NCBI GenBank assembly: GCA_900316645.1
Contig: ONDP01000015.1
Coordinates: 16,128-80,127, forward strand
DNA: 64,000 nucleotides
DNA from: an uncultured Prevotellaceae bacterium
Lineage (GTDB): Bacteria; Bacteroidota; Bacteroidia; Bacteroidales; Bacteroidaceae
Direction: 5' to 3'
Notes under the pieces: model-generated
What the model saw: only the letters and a program-made list of their open reading frames with translations
Databases searched by the model: none
Told to the model about the DNA's origin: nothing
Position numbers and translations under genes: made by a program
Shown here: positions 17,901 to 24,984 of the stretch, piece by piece
How the letters are laid out: each line of letters begins with the position of its first letter
Numbering within the stretch: the first letter of the stretch is position 1

Positions 17901-19721
17901 ACCATCCGAAGTTGCAATGGTCAGTTTGCGGTCAATAGTATGTCCTGCCATATTGAGAGTGACAGTGTTACCTGATGGCACTACCAATCCTCCTACATCA
18001 TTGGGGTGGGGTTCATAATCCCTGTCTAATGTAATATTTGCATTGTTAACCGTCATTTGATCTTGCAGCATTCCCCAGTGTGACTCAAGCTTGGCCTCGG
18101 AGCCACTAAGGCTTAGGGTTAAACGGGCGTCATCGGATGAGAAATTCGGCAGTCCCCCTCCCGTGCCAAGTCCAGAGGTGAAAATACCAAGCGTCTGCAT
18201 AGAAACCCCAATTACACCCGTTGTCAGTGCTACAGGAATAGTGATAACCTTACCTGTAAGCAAATAGACGTTATTAGGCTCAAGATTTGCGGTGTTGCTT
18301 GTGATATTTGGCGCACCCTGAATATTCAAGGAATTGACTGCAGTGCCATTATGATAAATTCCACCACCGTTTCCTGTAGCCGTATTGTCAGTGATGGTTC
18401 CTCCTTGAATGTTCAACGTTCCTTGGTTGTTGATTCCGCCACCATTAGTGCTCGTAGAGTTACCGGTAATTCTACCTTTGATTATAGTTAATGTTCCTTG
18501 ATTATCAATGCCTCCACCAGCATAGGAATTTTTTCCGCCCGTAATGACACCTTCAGTCCCTCCACTAGTATCTCTGATAGTTAACTGACCTCTATTCCAT
18601 ATAGCACAGCCATTAGTTGCAGCGCTACTTAAGTTACGATTGATGGTGTGTCCGTTCAAATCAAGCTCCAGGATTTTACCCTCTGGTACTGTAAGGCATT
18701 CATCTGTTGATGAGGCTGTATAGGTTTTGGTTAGAGTGATATCTCCACCCTGCATAAAGCGTTTCCCTAAAACTATCCAATTTCGCTGTAGCGAGGCTTC
18801 GTTAGTTGCAGACTCATCAAAATATGGATCGTAATTGCCGTCGTCTGACTTGAAATATTTCCAACCATCGGTACTATAAGTAGTGAGGTCTTGGGTAAAG
18901 ACGCCTGGTGTTTGCATCTTAATACCAATATCTCCTTCATTTCCGTTCAATGAACCGTCAATGGTTATTTTCATTTCTGTAGGCAGGTAAATATTGCCAT
19001 TCGAATTGTTTTCGATTTTTGGATCACCAGAGATGTAAAGTGTTGCACCTAAAGTATTATGAATACCGTCAACGGTATTATTGGTTGTATTACTACCGTT
19101 ATTGTAAATATAACCACCCTTAAGATATAGCGTACCGGCATTGTAGATTCCACCCACCTGATGAGCTTGGTTGTTATATATCTCACCTCCTTCAATCGTC
19201 AGAGTAGCAACTGATTCATTGTATATGGCGCCACCTCCTCCGGTATAAGTGCCAGCTCCACCTGCTATAGCAGCATTATTTCCAGAAATCTTTCCACTCT
19301 GAATAGTTAACGTTCCGTAATTATGAATTCCGCCACCTTTAACACTAGTAAAACTATCGCCTCCCGTTATTATACCTTTTCCTTCACCACTGCCATTACT
19401 ATCTTTAATGGTCACAGTGCTTCCGTTATGAATAGTGATAACAGAGCTCTTAGATGAGGTATTATAGTTATTTGAGAGTGTATGTCCATTGAGATCTAGA
19501 GTAACGTTAACAGTAGTGTTACTACCAATAGTAAAGCCATTGTTCGTTGCAGCGGCAATGTCTCCTGTCATTTTGATATGCCCACTTGTATTCAAAGCAG
19601 TTTGTAAAGCTGTCTCATTCGAAACCTCCGTCCAAGATGGTTCCTGTCCCCATACCCCTGTTGGGAGAAGGGTAGCGGCTAGAATGAGAAATAATTTAGT
19701 AGTGAATTTTATCATTTTCAT
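14943..19721 (-). CDS. Beta-helix and BspA-type leucine-rich-repeat surface protein
   Basis: 1592 aa, first gene of the surface operon. The signal peptide ends at GVWG. Residues of about 30-800 form imperfect parallel-beta-helix repeats (GGGIHNYGTLTIQSGKISGN and similar). A beta-rich spacer follows, and then BspA-type leucine-rich repeats at about 900-1290 (AFYGSGLTATPEIPASVATI, AFKGCTHLSSVALTGV). One MBG-like domain lies near 1310-1400. The C-terminal module has STYYNFDAVPL, LPAGTPVLLYKSDG and SGTLPANRCYIANP, and the tail is YYDLSGRRVLYPTKGGVYIY. BspA-type repeats often bind host or extracellular proteins, so an adhesin role is inferred. The 205-bp upstream gap, shared with the divergent regulator gene, carries repeated 15-bp sites. 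Confidence 0.9.
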   Translation of the reverse strand: MKMIKFTTKLFLILAATLLPTGVWGQEPSWTEVSNETALQTALNTSGHIKMTGDIAAATNNGFTIGSNTTVNVTLDLNGHTLSNNYNTSSKSSVITIHNGSTVTIKDSNGSGEGKGIITGGDSFTSVKGGGIHNYGTLTIQSGKISGNNAAIAGGAGTYTGGGGAIYNESVATLTIEGGEIYNNQAHQVGGIYNAGTLYLKGGYIYNNGSNTTNNTVDGIHNTLGATLYISGDPKIENNSNGNIYLPTEMKITIDGSLNGNEGDIGIKMQTPGVFTQDLTTYSTDGWKYFKSDDGNYDPYFDESATNEASLQRNWIVLGKRFMQGGDITLTKTYTASSTDECLTVPEGKILELDLNGHTINRNLSSAATNGCAIWNRGQLTIRDTSGGTEGVITGGKNSYAGGGIDNQGTLTIIKGRITGNSTSTNGGGINNQGTLNIQGGTITDNTATGNGGGIYHNGTAVNSLNIQGAPNITSNTANLEPNNVYLLTGKVITIPVALTTGVIGVSMQTLGIFTSGLGTGGGLPNFSSDDARLTLSLSGSEAKLESHWGMLQDQMTVNNANITLDRDYEPHPNDVGGLVVPSGNTVTLNMAGHTIDRKLTIATSDGYVIKNEGTLTITGYGVIKGGYNDGHGGGILNNYSLTLNNDTGGNTNSLDITGNKVTNGHLGAGIYQNGSATLLKMQGYLKINTDNVIKGSPDVASNVYLTTGKTITIDGLSASSKIKVTHSNTPFTFTSGLGWDGSGEIFSADNSGYGIGHSSGNEAIYGALLTITKNINITTGCSMTVKSNAVQGEVVPISISAGTYNNHSYVPVSLTYTPSGGLEQSISSYPKNGNYSITMPNVNTEIKVVFREGGYCGASGNEEKMKYYLNGDCLTFVTENDANCDMATYTSSTIPWKNLSYTSVNLSNHVTSISPYAFYGSGLTATPEIPASVATIGTKAFGNCTHLTGISVDGGNSAYKSESGVLFNKTGSELICYPAGKDIDDDNDSYIIPAGVTTIAEEAFAYNTHLTTIPTSSVTTVGNNAFKGCTHLSSVALTGVATIGETVFSGCTSLATLNITGDGSLIIPNNYFYNNTTLQTISLVDVVSIGSSAFRGCSHLTSLTINGTTTIGQQAFNQCTSLSTISLAGVTTIGNSAFNNCYTIPSITIPTSVTSIGDNAFCWCSGLTTFHIPESVTTFGAGVFMYCQNLESITVHDDNPNYTADDGILYDKSKTKLICYPLAKEGDTYYVPTTVTQFDYNVFLWQTTLKKIIFLHDNSTYPIPSSGGFMSDSESYKAFVKKGLKTTYTTAWGASYSDRIFELDLEQATIEITGYDTYSDGVKYTDYDSNPKTPSVTVTLGGLPLKLKDNPSDPYDYEITSYSNNTAIGTATVNITGHGDFAGTTGAKDFYITRKIVISGATGHYSTYYNFDAVPLTRPSGLRAYKVTGVDFGEGSTTIEEIDYLPAGTPVLLYKSDGYCNGTYHLKATTGDVPSYSANYIGKGENDARGYESLMAGKTAIYVLRGDKFYRAYSGTLPANRCYIANPTAGARAIPDYLEIGEGDGTTNVISIENGELKIENDKYYDLSGRRVLYPTKGGVYIYNGKKIVIK
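14986..15084 (-). repeat. 99-bp 3' cassette, copy 2
   Basis: Partner of 13189-13287, with 2 mismatches in 99 bp. It encodes the same tail peptide in the 1592-aa protein. Gene conversion or recent recombination between the two gene ends is the simplest reading. Confidence 0.85.
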
Positions 19722-19773
19722 CTTATATTTTTATTATTTTTGGTGTAAAGTTAGGAGAAAATGACGGAAGAGG

Positions 19774-19894
19774 GACTAACAATTCTTGAAAAATGACTAA
19801 CATTTCGTGAATTAAGAGTAAAATTAAGTCATTTTGGAGGCGGAAAAGACTAACATTTCTTGTTTTTGTAAGTAATTTGCAATAATTGTTAGTC
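19774..19894. promoter_or_regulatory. Four copies of a 15-bp site in the divergent gap
   Basis: GACTAACAATTCTTG (19774-19788), GACTAACATTTCGTG (19795-19809) and GACTAACATTTCTTG (19848-19862) are direct copies. CAATAATTGTTAGTC (19880-19894) is an inverted copy with one mismatch to the first. Start-to-start distances of 21 and 53 bp are close to 2 and 5 helical turns, which would put the direct copies on one DNA face. The direct-repeat layout fits AraC-family binding, and the adjacent gene at 19927 encodes an AraC-type regulator. They are the best candidate operators for that regulator and for the surface operon. Confidence 0.7.
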
Positions 19895-19914
19895 CGTTGA
19901 ATGGATGATTTTAT

Positions 19915-19922
19915 TACCTTTG
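19915..19922 (+). promoter_or_regulatory. Possible -7 element for the Kelch-AraC gene
   Basis: TACCTTTG matches TAnnTTTG and ends 4 bases before the GTG start at 19927. If used, the transcript would be essentially leaderless. No TTG lies at the usual 19-21 bp upstream, so an activator would have to compensate, for instance at the nearby 15-bp sites. Confidence 0.35.
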
Positions 19923-19926
19923 CAGT

Positions 19927-21633
19927 GTGAATGATAAATTAAGAAGTCTGGTAATCTTAGGATGTATGCTCACACAGGTAATATCGATGTTTGCCAGTGG
20001 GGTGAATACGGCATGTCCGACGGTGAAGATACAGCCCGAACGGTTGCCCGACCTGAACATTCCGCGTACCGCCCACCATGTGCTTTGCCTGAACGGTGAA
20101 GTCACGGCGATAGGGGGACACACGACGGCTTTCATTCCAACACCTACATTAGAATATTATAAGGATGGGGAGTGGCACGTGCTGCAGATGGCATACGCCC
20201 ATAATGATGCCATTGTCGTTCCGTTGTCGTCGGGGAAAGTCCTCATTGCAGGAGGTTATGAGAAACCGCTGGGTATCGGACAGACTTACTCCACGGAGAT
20301 TTACGACCCTGTCACCCATACTTTCGGCGATTTCGGTTGCTTGGACAGGAAACGGGCCCAGTCTATGGGTGTGGAACTGGATAGCGGCAAGGTGATGATA
20401 GCCGGTAACTGGTATCATGATGACGGCATAGAGATGTTTGACGGGCATAAGTCATTCGCCTATGTGAAGGATGTGGAAACAGGATACGGACATCCGTTCC
20501 TGCTCCGTACGGCCAAAGACGATGCTATCATCTTCGGAAGTTTCTCCTTTAAGGGCGACTCACTTCAGAGTTCGACAGTGGAGCGTCTGAAGGGCGACCC
20601 CGTCAATGTGCCGCTGTTGGAGCAATGGCATCCTAAATGTATGTATATTCCGAACAGCTCCGCTGACTATTTCATCGGTGATGCGAAAAAGGGCATTTAT
20701 TCCTATCTCATTCCTGTGGAGAACAACGACGGGCAGATCGCTATCGCCCAGGTGCGTAACGGTGAGTTCTCACTTCTGCCGACGGCATGTGCGGTTCCTG
20801 TGAAGAGTCCCTGGGGACAGAAGATAGAATACGCAGGTTCTCTGGTGGTTGACAGACAAGTTCAACGGGCCTACCTCGTTGGCAGAGACATTTTGATACA
20901 GGGAGATGATGCCCATGACGTCAATAATCGCAGGGGATACATCCTTTGTATCGAGTATGGGAAGGCACAGCAGGGTAACGGTGCGCCCATGACACTCTAT
21001 TATACTGAGCCCATGGCCGAGAACGTCCTCCATCTGCCTGTCGTGACAAAAGACGGCGACCTGATGATAGTCGGCGGCAACCGTGAGGATAATTACACCC
21101 CATTGAGCACCGTCCTGTTGTTCCGCATGGGTCTCTCGTCCGAGACAGCAGAAGAAAACGCTTTTGCGGGATGGTTGTTATGGACCCTTGGCGTGTTGCT
21201 GTTCGCAGGTGTCCTTTTGTCGTACTTCCTCCTAAAGCGTCGCCAAAGGAAGGTGTTGGCTCGTAATCAGGAAGAAGCAGCCCTTTCTTACGCTGCCGGT
21301 GAGGAAATGGTGAGACGTGTCAGTGAACTCTTTGAGCAGAAGAAACTGTATTTGAACAGCGACCTGAAAGTCTCCGACGTGGCAGCGGAGTTAAGCACCA
21401 ACACCCGTTATGTCTCTGAGTGTATTAAGATGGTCAAGGGTTATTCGTTCCCACAGTTCATCAACAGCTACCGTGTTGACCATGCCAAGCAGATGCTCCG
21501 CGACAATCCAACGATGAAGACAGCGACAGTATGCAGTGAGTCGGGCTTTGCCAACGAGGCGTCATTTTTCCGTACCTTCAAGGCATATACTGGTATGACG
21601 CCAAGAGAATGGTTGGCACAGGCAGACGCTTAA
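19927..21633 (+). CDS. Membrane-bound Kelch-AraC one-component transcription regulator
   Basis: 568 aa. The GTG start gives a proper signal peptide (MNDKLRSLVILGC onward, ending near MFASG); the next Met would truncate it. Residues of about 35-400 look like a Kelch/galactose-oxidase-type propeller (GEVTAIGGH, GKVLIAGGY, GKVMIAGN, GDLMIVGGN). One membrane helix lies at about 413-436 (GWLLWTLGVLLFAGVLLSYF), followed by a KRRQRK stop-transfer stretch. A C-terminal AraC DNA-binding domain spans about 465-566 (LKVSDVAAELSTNTRYVSEC, SGFANEASFFRTFKAYTGMT). There is no kinase or receiver domain, so an exported sensor would act directly on DNA from the membrane. The divergent surface operon and repeated sites suggest its target. 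The ligand is unknown. Confidence 0.9.
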   Translation: MNDKLRSLVILGCMLTQVISMFASGVNTACPTVKIQPERLPDLNIPRTAHHVLCLNGEVTAIGGHTTAFIPTPTLEYYKDGEWHVLQMAYAHNDAIVVPLSSGKVLIAGGYEKPLGIGQTYSTEIYDPVTHTFGDFGCLDRKRAQSMGVELDSGKVMIAGNWYHDDGIEMFDGHKSFAYVKDVETGYGHPFLLRTAKDDAIIFGSFSFKGDSLQSSTVERLKGDPVNVPLLEQWHPKCMYIPNSSADYFIGDAKKGIYSYLIPVENNDGQIAIAQVRNGEFSLLPTACAVPVKSPWGQKIEYAGSLVVDRQVQRAYLVGRDILIQGDDAHDVNNRRGYILCIEYGKAQQGNGAPMTLYYTEPMAENVLHLPVVTKDGDLMIVGGNREDNYTPLSTVLLFRMGLSSETAEENAFAGWLLWTLGVLLFAGVLLSYFLLKRRQRKVLARNQEEAALSYAAGEEMVRRVSELFEQKKLYLNSDLKVSDVAAELSTNTRYVSECIKMVKGYSFPQFINSYRVDHAKQMLRDNPTMKTATVCSESGFANEASFFRTFKAYTGMTPREWLAQADA

Positions 21634-21647
21634 GGTTATAAAAAAAA

Positions 21648-21669
21648 CCGAAGGAAATTTTTCCTCCGG
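21648..21669 (+). terminator. Terminator after the Kelch-AraC gene
   Basis: CCGAAGGAAA and TTTCCTCCGG form a 10-bp stem with one mismatch and a 2-nt loop, followed by CTCTCTTTT. It lies 14 bp after the stop codon. Moderate confidence because the T tract is interrupted. Confidence 0.6.
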
Positions 21670-22026
21670 CTCTCTTTTGATGGTGAACATTTTCTGACTG
21701 CCGCATCGGATGATAGCCATTCTTGAGCTTGTGCGTTAAGGTCACAGAGTCTCTGTGAGCACATCACCCTTTCTTGAAAAGATCGTCTGCTATTATCTGT
21801 TTAGTGACCTTTCTCACGACCAACAATCGATTTTCCCATATCGTATCATTTATATTCTGGCGCAATGTTAATAAAAATATCTGATTGCGCCAAATAATAA
21901 TGCTATAATATGGCGCAATCTTGCAAAAATGTTGAGATAACGCCAAGTTATAATTATTTATTTTTGGGTTTTTAGACAAGATTGCAATATTTCAAGACAA
22001 AATTTAAAGGATTCGGTCGTCACAAC
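21670..22026. other. Convergent intergenic region without a supported gene
   Basis: About 360 bp between the 3' ends of the regulator gene and the transporter gene. A 71-codon minus-strand frame (21764-21979) exists, but it is AT-rich, has no recognisable domain and overlaps the inverted repeats at 21858-21945. I therefore do not call it a gene. The region is otherwise AT-rich with no tRNA or other RNA gene visible. Confidence 0.5.
21858..21945. repeat. Duplicated 35-bp inverted-repeat element
   Basis: TGGCGCAAT (21858-21866) and ATTGCGCCA (21884-21892) are perfect inverted copies separated by 17 bp. The arrangement recurs 53 bp further on, with TGGCGCAAT (21911-21919) and a decayed ATAACGCCA (21937-21945), again with a 17-bp spacer. 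It sits between two convergent genes, where a promoter operator would not normally be expected. It could be a protein-binding site, a hairpin element or the trace of a small mobile element. Confidence 0.7.
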
Positions 22027-22061
22027 ACAAAAAAGGTAGAACTTCCCGAGGAAGCTCCACC
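22027..22061 (-). terminator. Terminator of the metY-SLC13 operon
   Basis: On the minus strand GGTGGAGCTTCC and GGAAGTTCTACC form a 12-bp stem with two G-U pairs and a 3-nt loop, followed by a TTTTTT run. It is about 30 bp downstream of the transporter stop codon. Confidence 0.8.
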
Positions 22062-22091
22062 TTATTATTATTTAGGGACTGTGACCTTAGC

Positions 22092-23597
22092 TTAGAGAAC
22101 CTTCAAAGTCCCCATCAAATAAACCAGACCGAAGCCTAATACCATCGATATGATACCCATGATAGTACCCAGTTTCATCATGTCGTTCTGCTTAACAAAA
22201 CCTGTAGCGAATGCCAAAGCATTGGGTGGGGTGGAGATGGGCAGAATCATAGCCGATGATGCTGCAATAGCTACGCCGATCAGTACGGTAGGTGTACCAC
22301 CGATAGGGTCGAGTTTGTCGCCCATTGCCGAACATACAATCGCAAGGATGGGCATGAGGAGCGCAGCTGTAGCAGAGTTGGAGATGAAATTAGACAGGAC
22401 ATAGCAGATAGCACCGCCAAGTAGCAGGATAAGCAGGGGCGAGAATTCTCCGAAAGGAATACTCTCAACGGCGTTGGCTGCCAAACCCGATGCATTCAGT
22501 CCATAGCCTAATGCGAAACCGCCTGCCACCATCCAGATAACGCTCCAGTTGACTTGCTCAAGGTCGCGTTTGTTGATGACACCTGTCAGGGCGAACACCA
22601 TGAATGGTATCATGGCTACGGTATAGGAGTTGATGCCGGTCAGACGGTCTAATAGCCATAGTGCCACTGTCACGAAGAAGGTGACGATGACCACCCACGA
22701 ATGAAATCCTTTCTTCATACCGCCTTCGATATTCAGTTCGATGCGTTTCTGGGTAAAGGGGAATACTATCAAAAGGATGCGCCAACTGATGAACAGCAGT
22801 ACGACAACCAATGGGAACATGAACATCATCCACTGGCCGAAACCCAGTCCGAGGTTCAGTCCCTCTGGGTCGTTCAGGTATTTCAGTGCGATGGTGTTAG
22901 GCGGTGTGCCGATAGGCGTTCCCATACCACCGAGGTTGGCTGCTATGGGGATAGACATGGCAAGTGCGATACGCCCTTTACCTTCAGGAGGCAGTTGACG
23001 GAACACAGGTGTCAGGAAAGTCAGCATCATAGCCGCTGTTGCCGTGTTGGATACGAACATTGAGAACAGACCGGTGATGAGTAGGAATCCCAACAGGACC
23101 ATCTCACTTTTCGTACCGAAAGGTATCAATAATACTTTTGCCAACTGGGCATCCAGTCCTGTCTTGGTAGCGGCGATAGCTAATACGAAACCACCGATAA
23201 ACAGCATGATGACAGGATCGGCAAACGTTGCCATGACACCTTTATAAGATAGCAGTTTTCCGACTTCCTCCTCGTTCACCATAGGCAGTATGCCGCTGTC
23301 ACTACAAAAAAGTAGCATCAATACGATGATGGCGACGGAAGTAGCCCATGACGATACTATCTCCATAATCCACATCAGTGTGGCGAATGCGAAGATAGCG
23401 ATGATGCGCTGTTGGATAACCGTTAGATTCTGGATGCCGAACCATTCGGAAGGCATGTTCCAAAGAATGAGTGTGACCAAGGCAACAAAAGCTATCTTTA
23501 CTGCCCGTTTAGTGCTGTCAGCAGGATGGTATTTCCGTTGATGACGCATGTTGTGGTAAGCGTCAACAAGATGGAAACCATGATAAATGTGAAACAT
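22092..23597 (-). CDS. SLC13/DASS-family anion symporter
   Basis: 501 aa, polytopic inner-membrane protein of the divalent anion:sodium symporter family, which transports dicarboxylates or sulfate. Both family hallmark pairs are present: SNTATA (183-188) with GTPPNT (230-235), and SNSATA (about 404) with STPPNA (about 457), the two substrate/sodium clamp regions. About a dozen hydrophobic helices can be seen. It lies 30 bp downstream of metY on the same strand, so it is probably co-transcribed with a sulfur-amino-acid enzyme; sulfate as substrate is plausible but only inferred. The first ~30 residues are polar and His-rich (MFHIYHGFHLVDAYHNMRH), so a later start is possible, though no other ATG lies before the first helix except MRHQ at residue 17. 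Confidence 0.88.
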   Translation of the reverse strand: MFHIYHGFHLVDAYHNMRHQRKYHPADSTKRAVKIAFVALVTLILWNMPSEWFGIQNLTVIQQRIIAIFAFATLMWIMEIVSSWATSVAIIVLMLLFCSDSGILPMVNEEEVGKLLSYKGVMATFADPVIMLFIGGFVLAIAATKTGLDAQLAKVLLIPFGTKSEMVLLGFLLITGLFSMFVSNTATAAMMLTFLTPVFRQLPPEGKGRIALAMSIPIAANLGGMGTPIGTPPNTIALKYLNDPEGLNLGLGFGQWMMFMFPLVVVLLFISWRILLIVFPFTQKRIELNIEGGMKKGFHSWVVIVTFFVTVALWLLDRLTGINSYTVAMIPFMVFALTGVINKRDLEQVNWSVIWMVAGGFALGYGLNASGLAANAVESIPFGEFSPLLILLLGGAICYVLSNFISNSATAALLMPILAIVCSAMGDKLDPIGGTPTVLIGVAIAASSAMILPISTPPNALAFATGFVKQNDMMKLGTIMGIISMVLGFGLVYLMGTLKVL

Positions 23598-23627
23598 ATT
23601 GTTTAAATATTAAATGGTTGAAAATAA

Positions 23628-24911
23628 TTAGATTTTTTCAAGTGCCTGTTTGATGTCGTCGAGGATATCCTCCACGTCCTCTATACCTACCGAGAGGCGA
23701 ATCAGATCGGGAGCCACACCTGCCTCACGCAGTTGTTCATCGCTGAGCTGCCGGTGGGTGTGACTGGCTGGATGCAGTACGCAGGTACGGGCATCAGCCA
23801 CATGGGTCACGATGTTAATCATTTCAAGGGAGTCCATCCATTTGATGGCTGTTTCGCGGTCGCCCTTCAGTCCGAAGGCTATGACACCGCACGAACCGTT
23901 GGGCAGATATTTCTGTCCCAGTTCGTAATACTTGTCGCCCTTCAGTCCGCAGTAGTGTACCCAAGCCACTTTCGGACAGTCGTTGAGGAACTCAGCAATC
24001 TTCTGGGCATTCTTACAGTGCTGTGCCATGCGCAGATGGAGCGTCTGCAGACCCATGTTCAGGAGGAACGAGTTCTGCGGAGCAGGAATCGATCCGAGGT
24101 CGCGCATCAGTTGTGCGACCAGCTTGGTGGTATAACCCATCTTGCCGAAGGCTTTAACGTAGGTCAGTCCATGATACGAATCGTCAGGTGTGCAGAGACC
24201 GGGGTATTTCTCGGCATATTTCATCCAGTCGAAGTTGCCGCTGTCAACCACAACGCCGCCTACCTGAGTAGCCAGTCCGTCCATATATTTCGTGGTAGAG
24301 TGGGTGACAATGTCAGCACCCCACTCGAAGGGGCGACAGTTGATAGGAGTTGCAAATGTATTGTCGATAATCAAGGGCACCCCTTTCTTGTGGGCAATAC
24401 GGGCAAACTTCTCAATGTCCAATACGGCACAGCCTGGATTGGTAATCGTCTCACCGAACAAAGCTTTTGTGTTGGGGCGGAAAGCAGCCTCTATCTCCTC
24501 GTCAGTGGCATCTGGCGATACGAATGTGCATTCGATACCCAGTTTCTTCAAGGTCACACCGAATAGGTTGAAGGTGCCTCCGTATATCTCATTGGACGTC
24601 ACAAAATGGTCGCCAGCCTGACAGATGTTGAACAGCGCGTAGAAGTTGGCAGCCTGTCCTGAAGAGGTCAGCACAGCCCCTACACCGCCTTCCAGTGCTG
24701 CAATTTTGGCAGCTACAGCGTCGTTGGTGGGATTCTGTAAGCGGGTATAGAAATATCCCTCTTTCTTTAGGTCAAACAACTGTGCCATCTCGTCAGAGTC
24801 GTCATACTTAAAAGTAGTGCTCTGTATGATAGGCAATTCAATAGGTTCTCCGTTTTTGGCTTTGTACCCTGCTTGAACGCAGAGAGTAGCACGGCGTAAT
24901 TTCTTGTCCAT
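23628..24911 (-). CDS. metY: O-acetylhomoserine sulfhydrylase (Cys/Met metabolism PLP enzyme)
   Basis: 427 aa, cytoplasmic. It makes homocysteine from O-acetylhomoserine and sulfide, entering methionine synthesis. The Cys/Met PLP-dependent fold is clear: YTRLQNPTNDAVAAKIAALE (substrate-binding Tyr/Arg), SSGQAAN, IIDNTFATP (Asp183 contacts the PLP ring nitrogen), and the PLP lysine in THSTTKYMDG (Lys208). The length of about 430 aa and the long middle segment (DWMKYAEKYPG, SYHGLTY) favour MetY over the shorter MetB/MetC enzymes. It has its own promoter overlapping the divergent promoter of the gene at 24985, and an SLC13 transporter follows 30 bp downstream. Confidence 0.93.
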   Translation of the reverse strand: MDKKLRRATLCVQAGYKAKNGEPIELPIIQSTTFKYDDSDEMAQLFDLKKEGYFYTRLQNPTNDAVAAKIAALEGGVGAVLTSSGQAANFYALFNICQAGDHFVTSNEIYGGTFNLFGVTLKKLGIECTFVSPDATDEEIEAAFRPNTKALFGETITNPGCAVLDIEKFARIAHKKGVPLIIDNTFATPINCRPFEWGADIVTHSTTKYMDGLATQVGGVVVDSGNFDWMKYAEKYPGLCTPDDSYHGLTYVKAFGKMGYTTKLVAQLMRDLGSIPAPQNSFLLNMGLQTLHLRMAQHCKNAQKIAEFLNDCPKVAWVHYCGLKGDKYYELGQKYLPNGSCGVIAFGLKGDRETAIKWMDSLEMINIVTHVADARTCVLHPASHTHRQLSDEQLREAGVAPDLIRLSVGIEDVEDILDDIKQALEKI

Positions 24912-24936
24912 AATGTTACTAATTCAAATTTTGGCG

Positions 24937-24968
24937 CAAAATTACAAAATTTATTTGTAACTTTGCAA
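24937..24968 (-). promoter_or_regulatory. Promoter of metY
   Basis: On the minus strand TAATTTTG (complement of 24937-24944) matches TAnnTTTG, with TTG (complement of 24966-24968) 21 bp upstream. It overlaps the divergent -7 element at 24958-24965, so the two promoters probably compete. Confidence 0.6.
24958..24965 (+). promoter_or_regulatory. -7 element for the PPDK-like gene
   Basis: TAACTTTG matches TAnnTTTG, 19 bp before the ATG at 24985. The nearest TTG upstream (24931-24933) is 24 bp away, slightly longer than usual. Confidence 0.5.
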
Positions 24969-24984
24969 CCATGATTTAAGAAAT

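Noticed and set aside
21858-21945. Integron attC site
   Set aside because: The arms do not match the GTTRRRY/RYYYAAC core sites and no integrase or cassette is near.
21764-21979. 71-codon minus-strand hypothetical gene
   Set aside because: AT-rich, no domain, overlaps inverted repeats, no clear ribosome site; kept as non-coding.
23733-24566. 277-codon plus-strand open frame
   Set aside because: Antisense to metY, whose motifs are unambiguous; no domain pattern in the antisense product.
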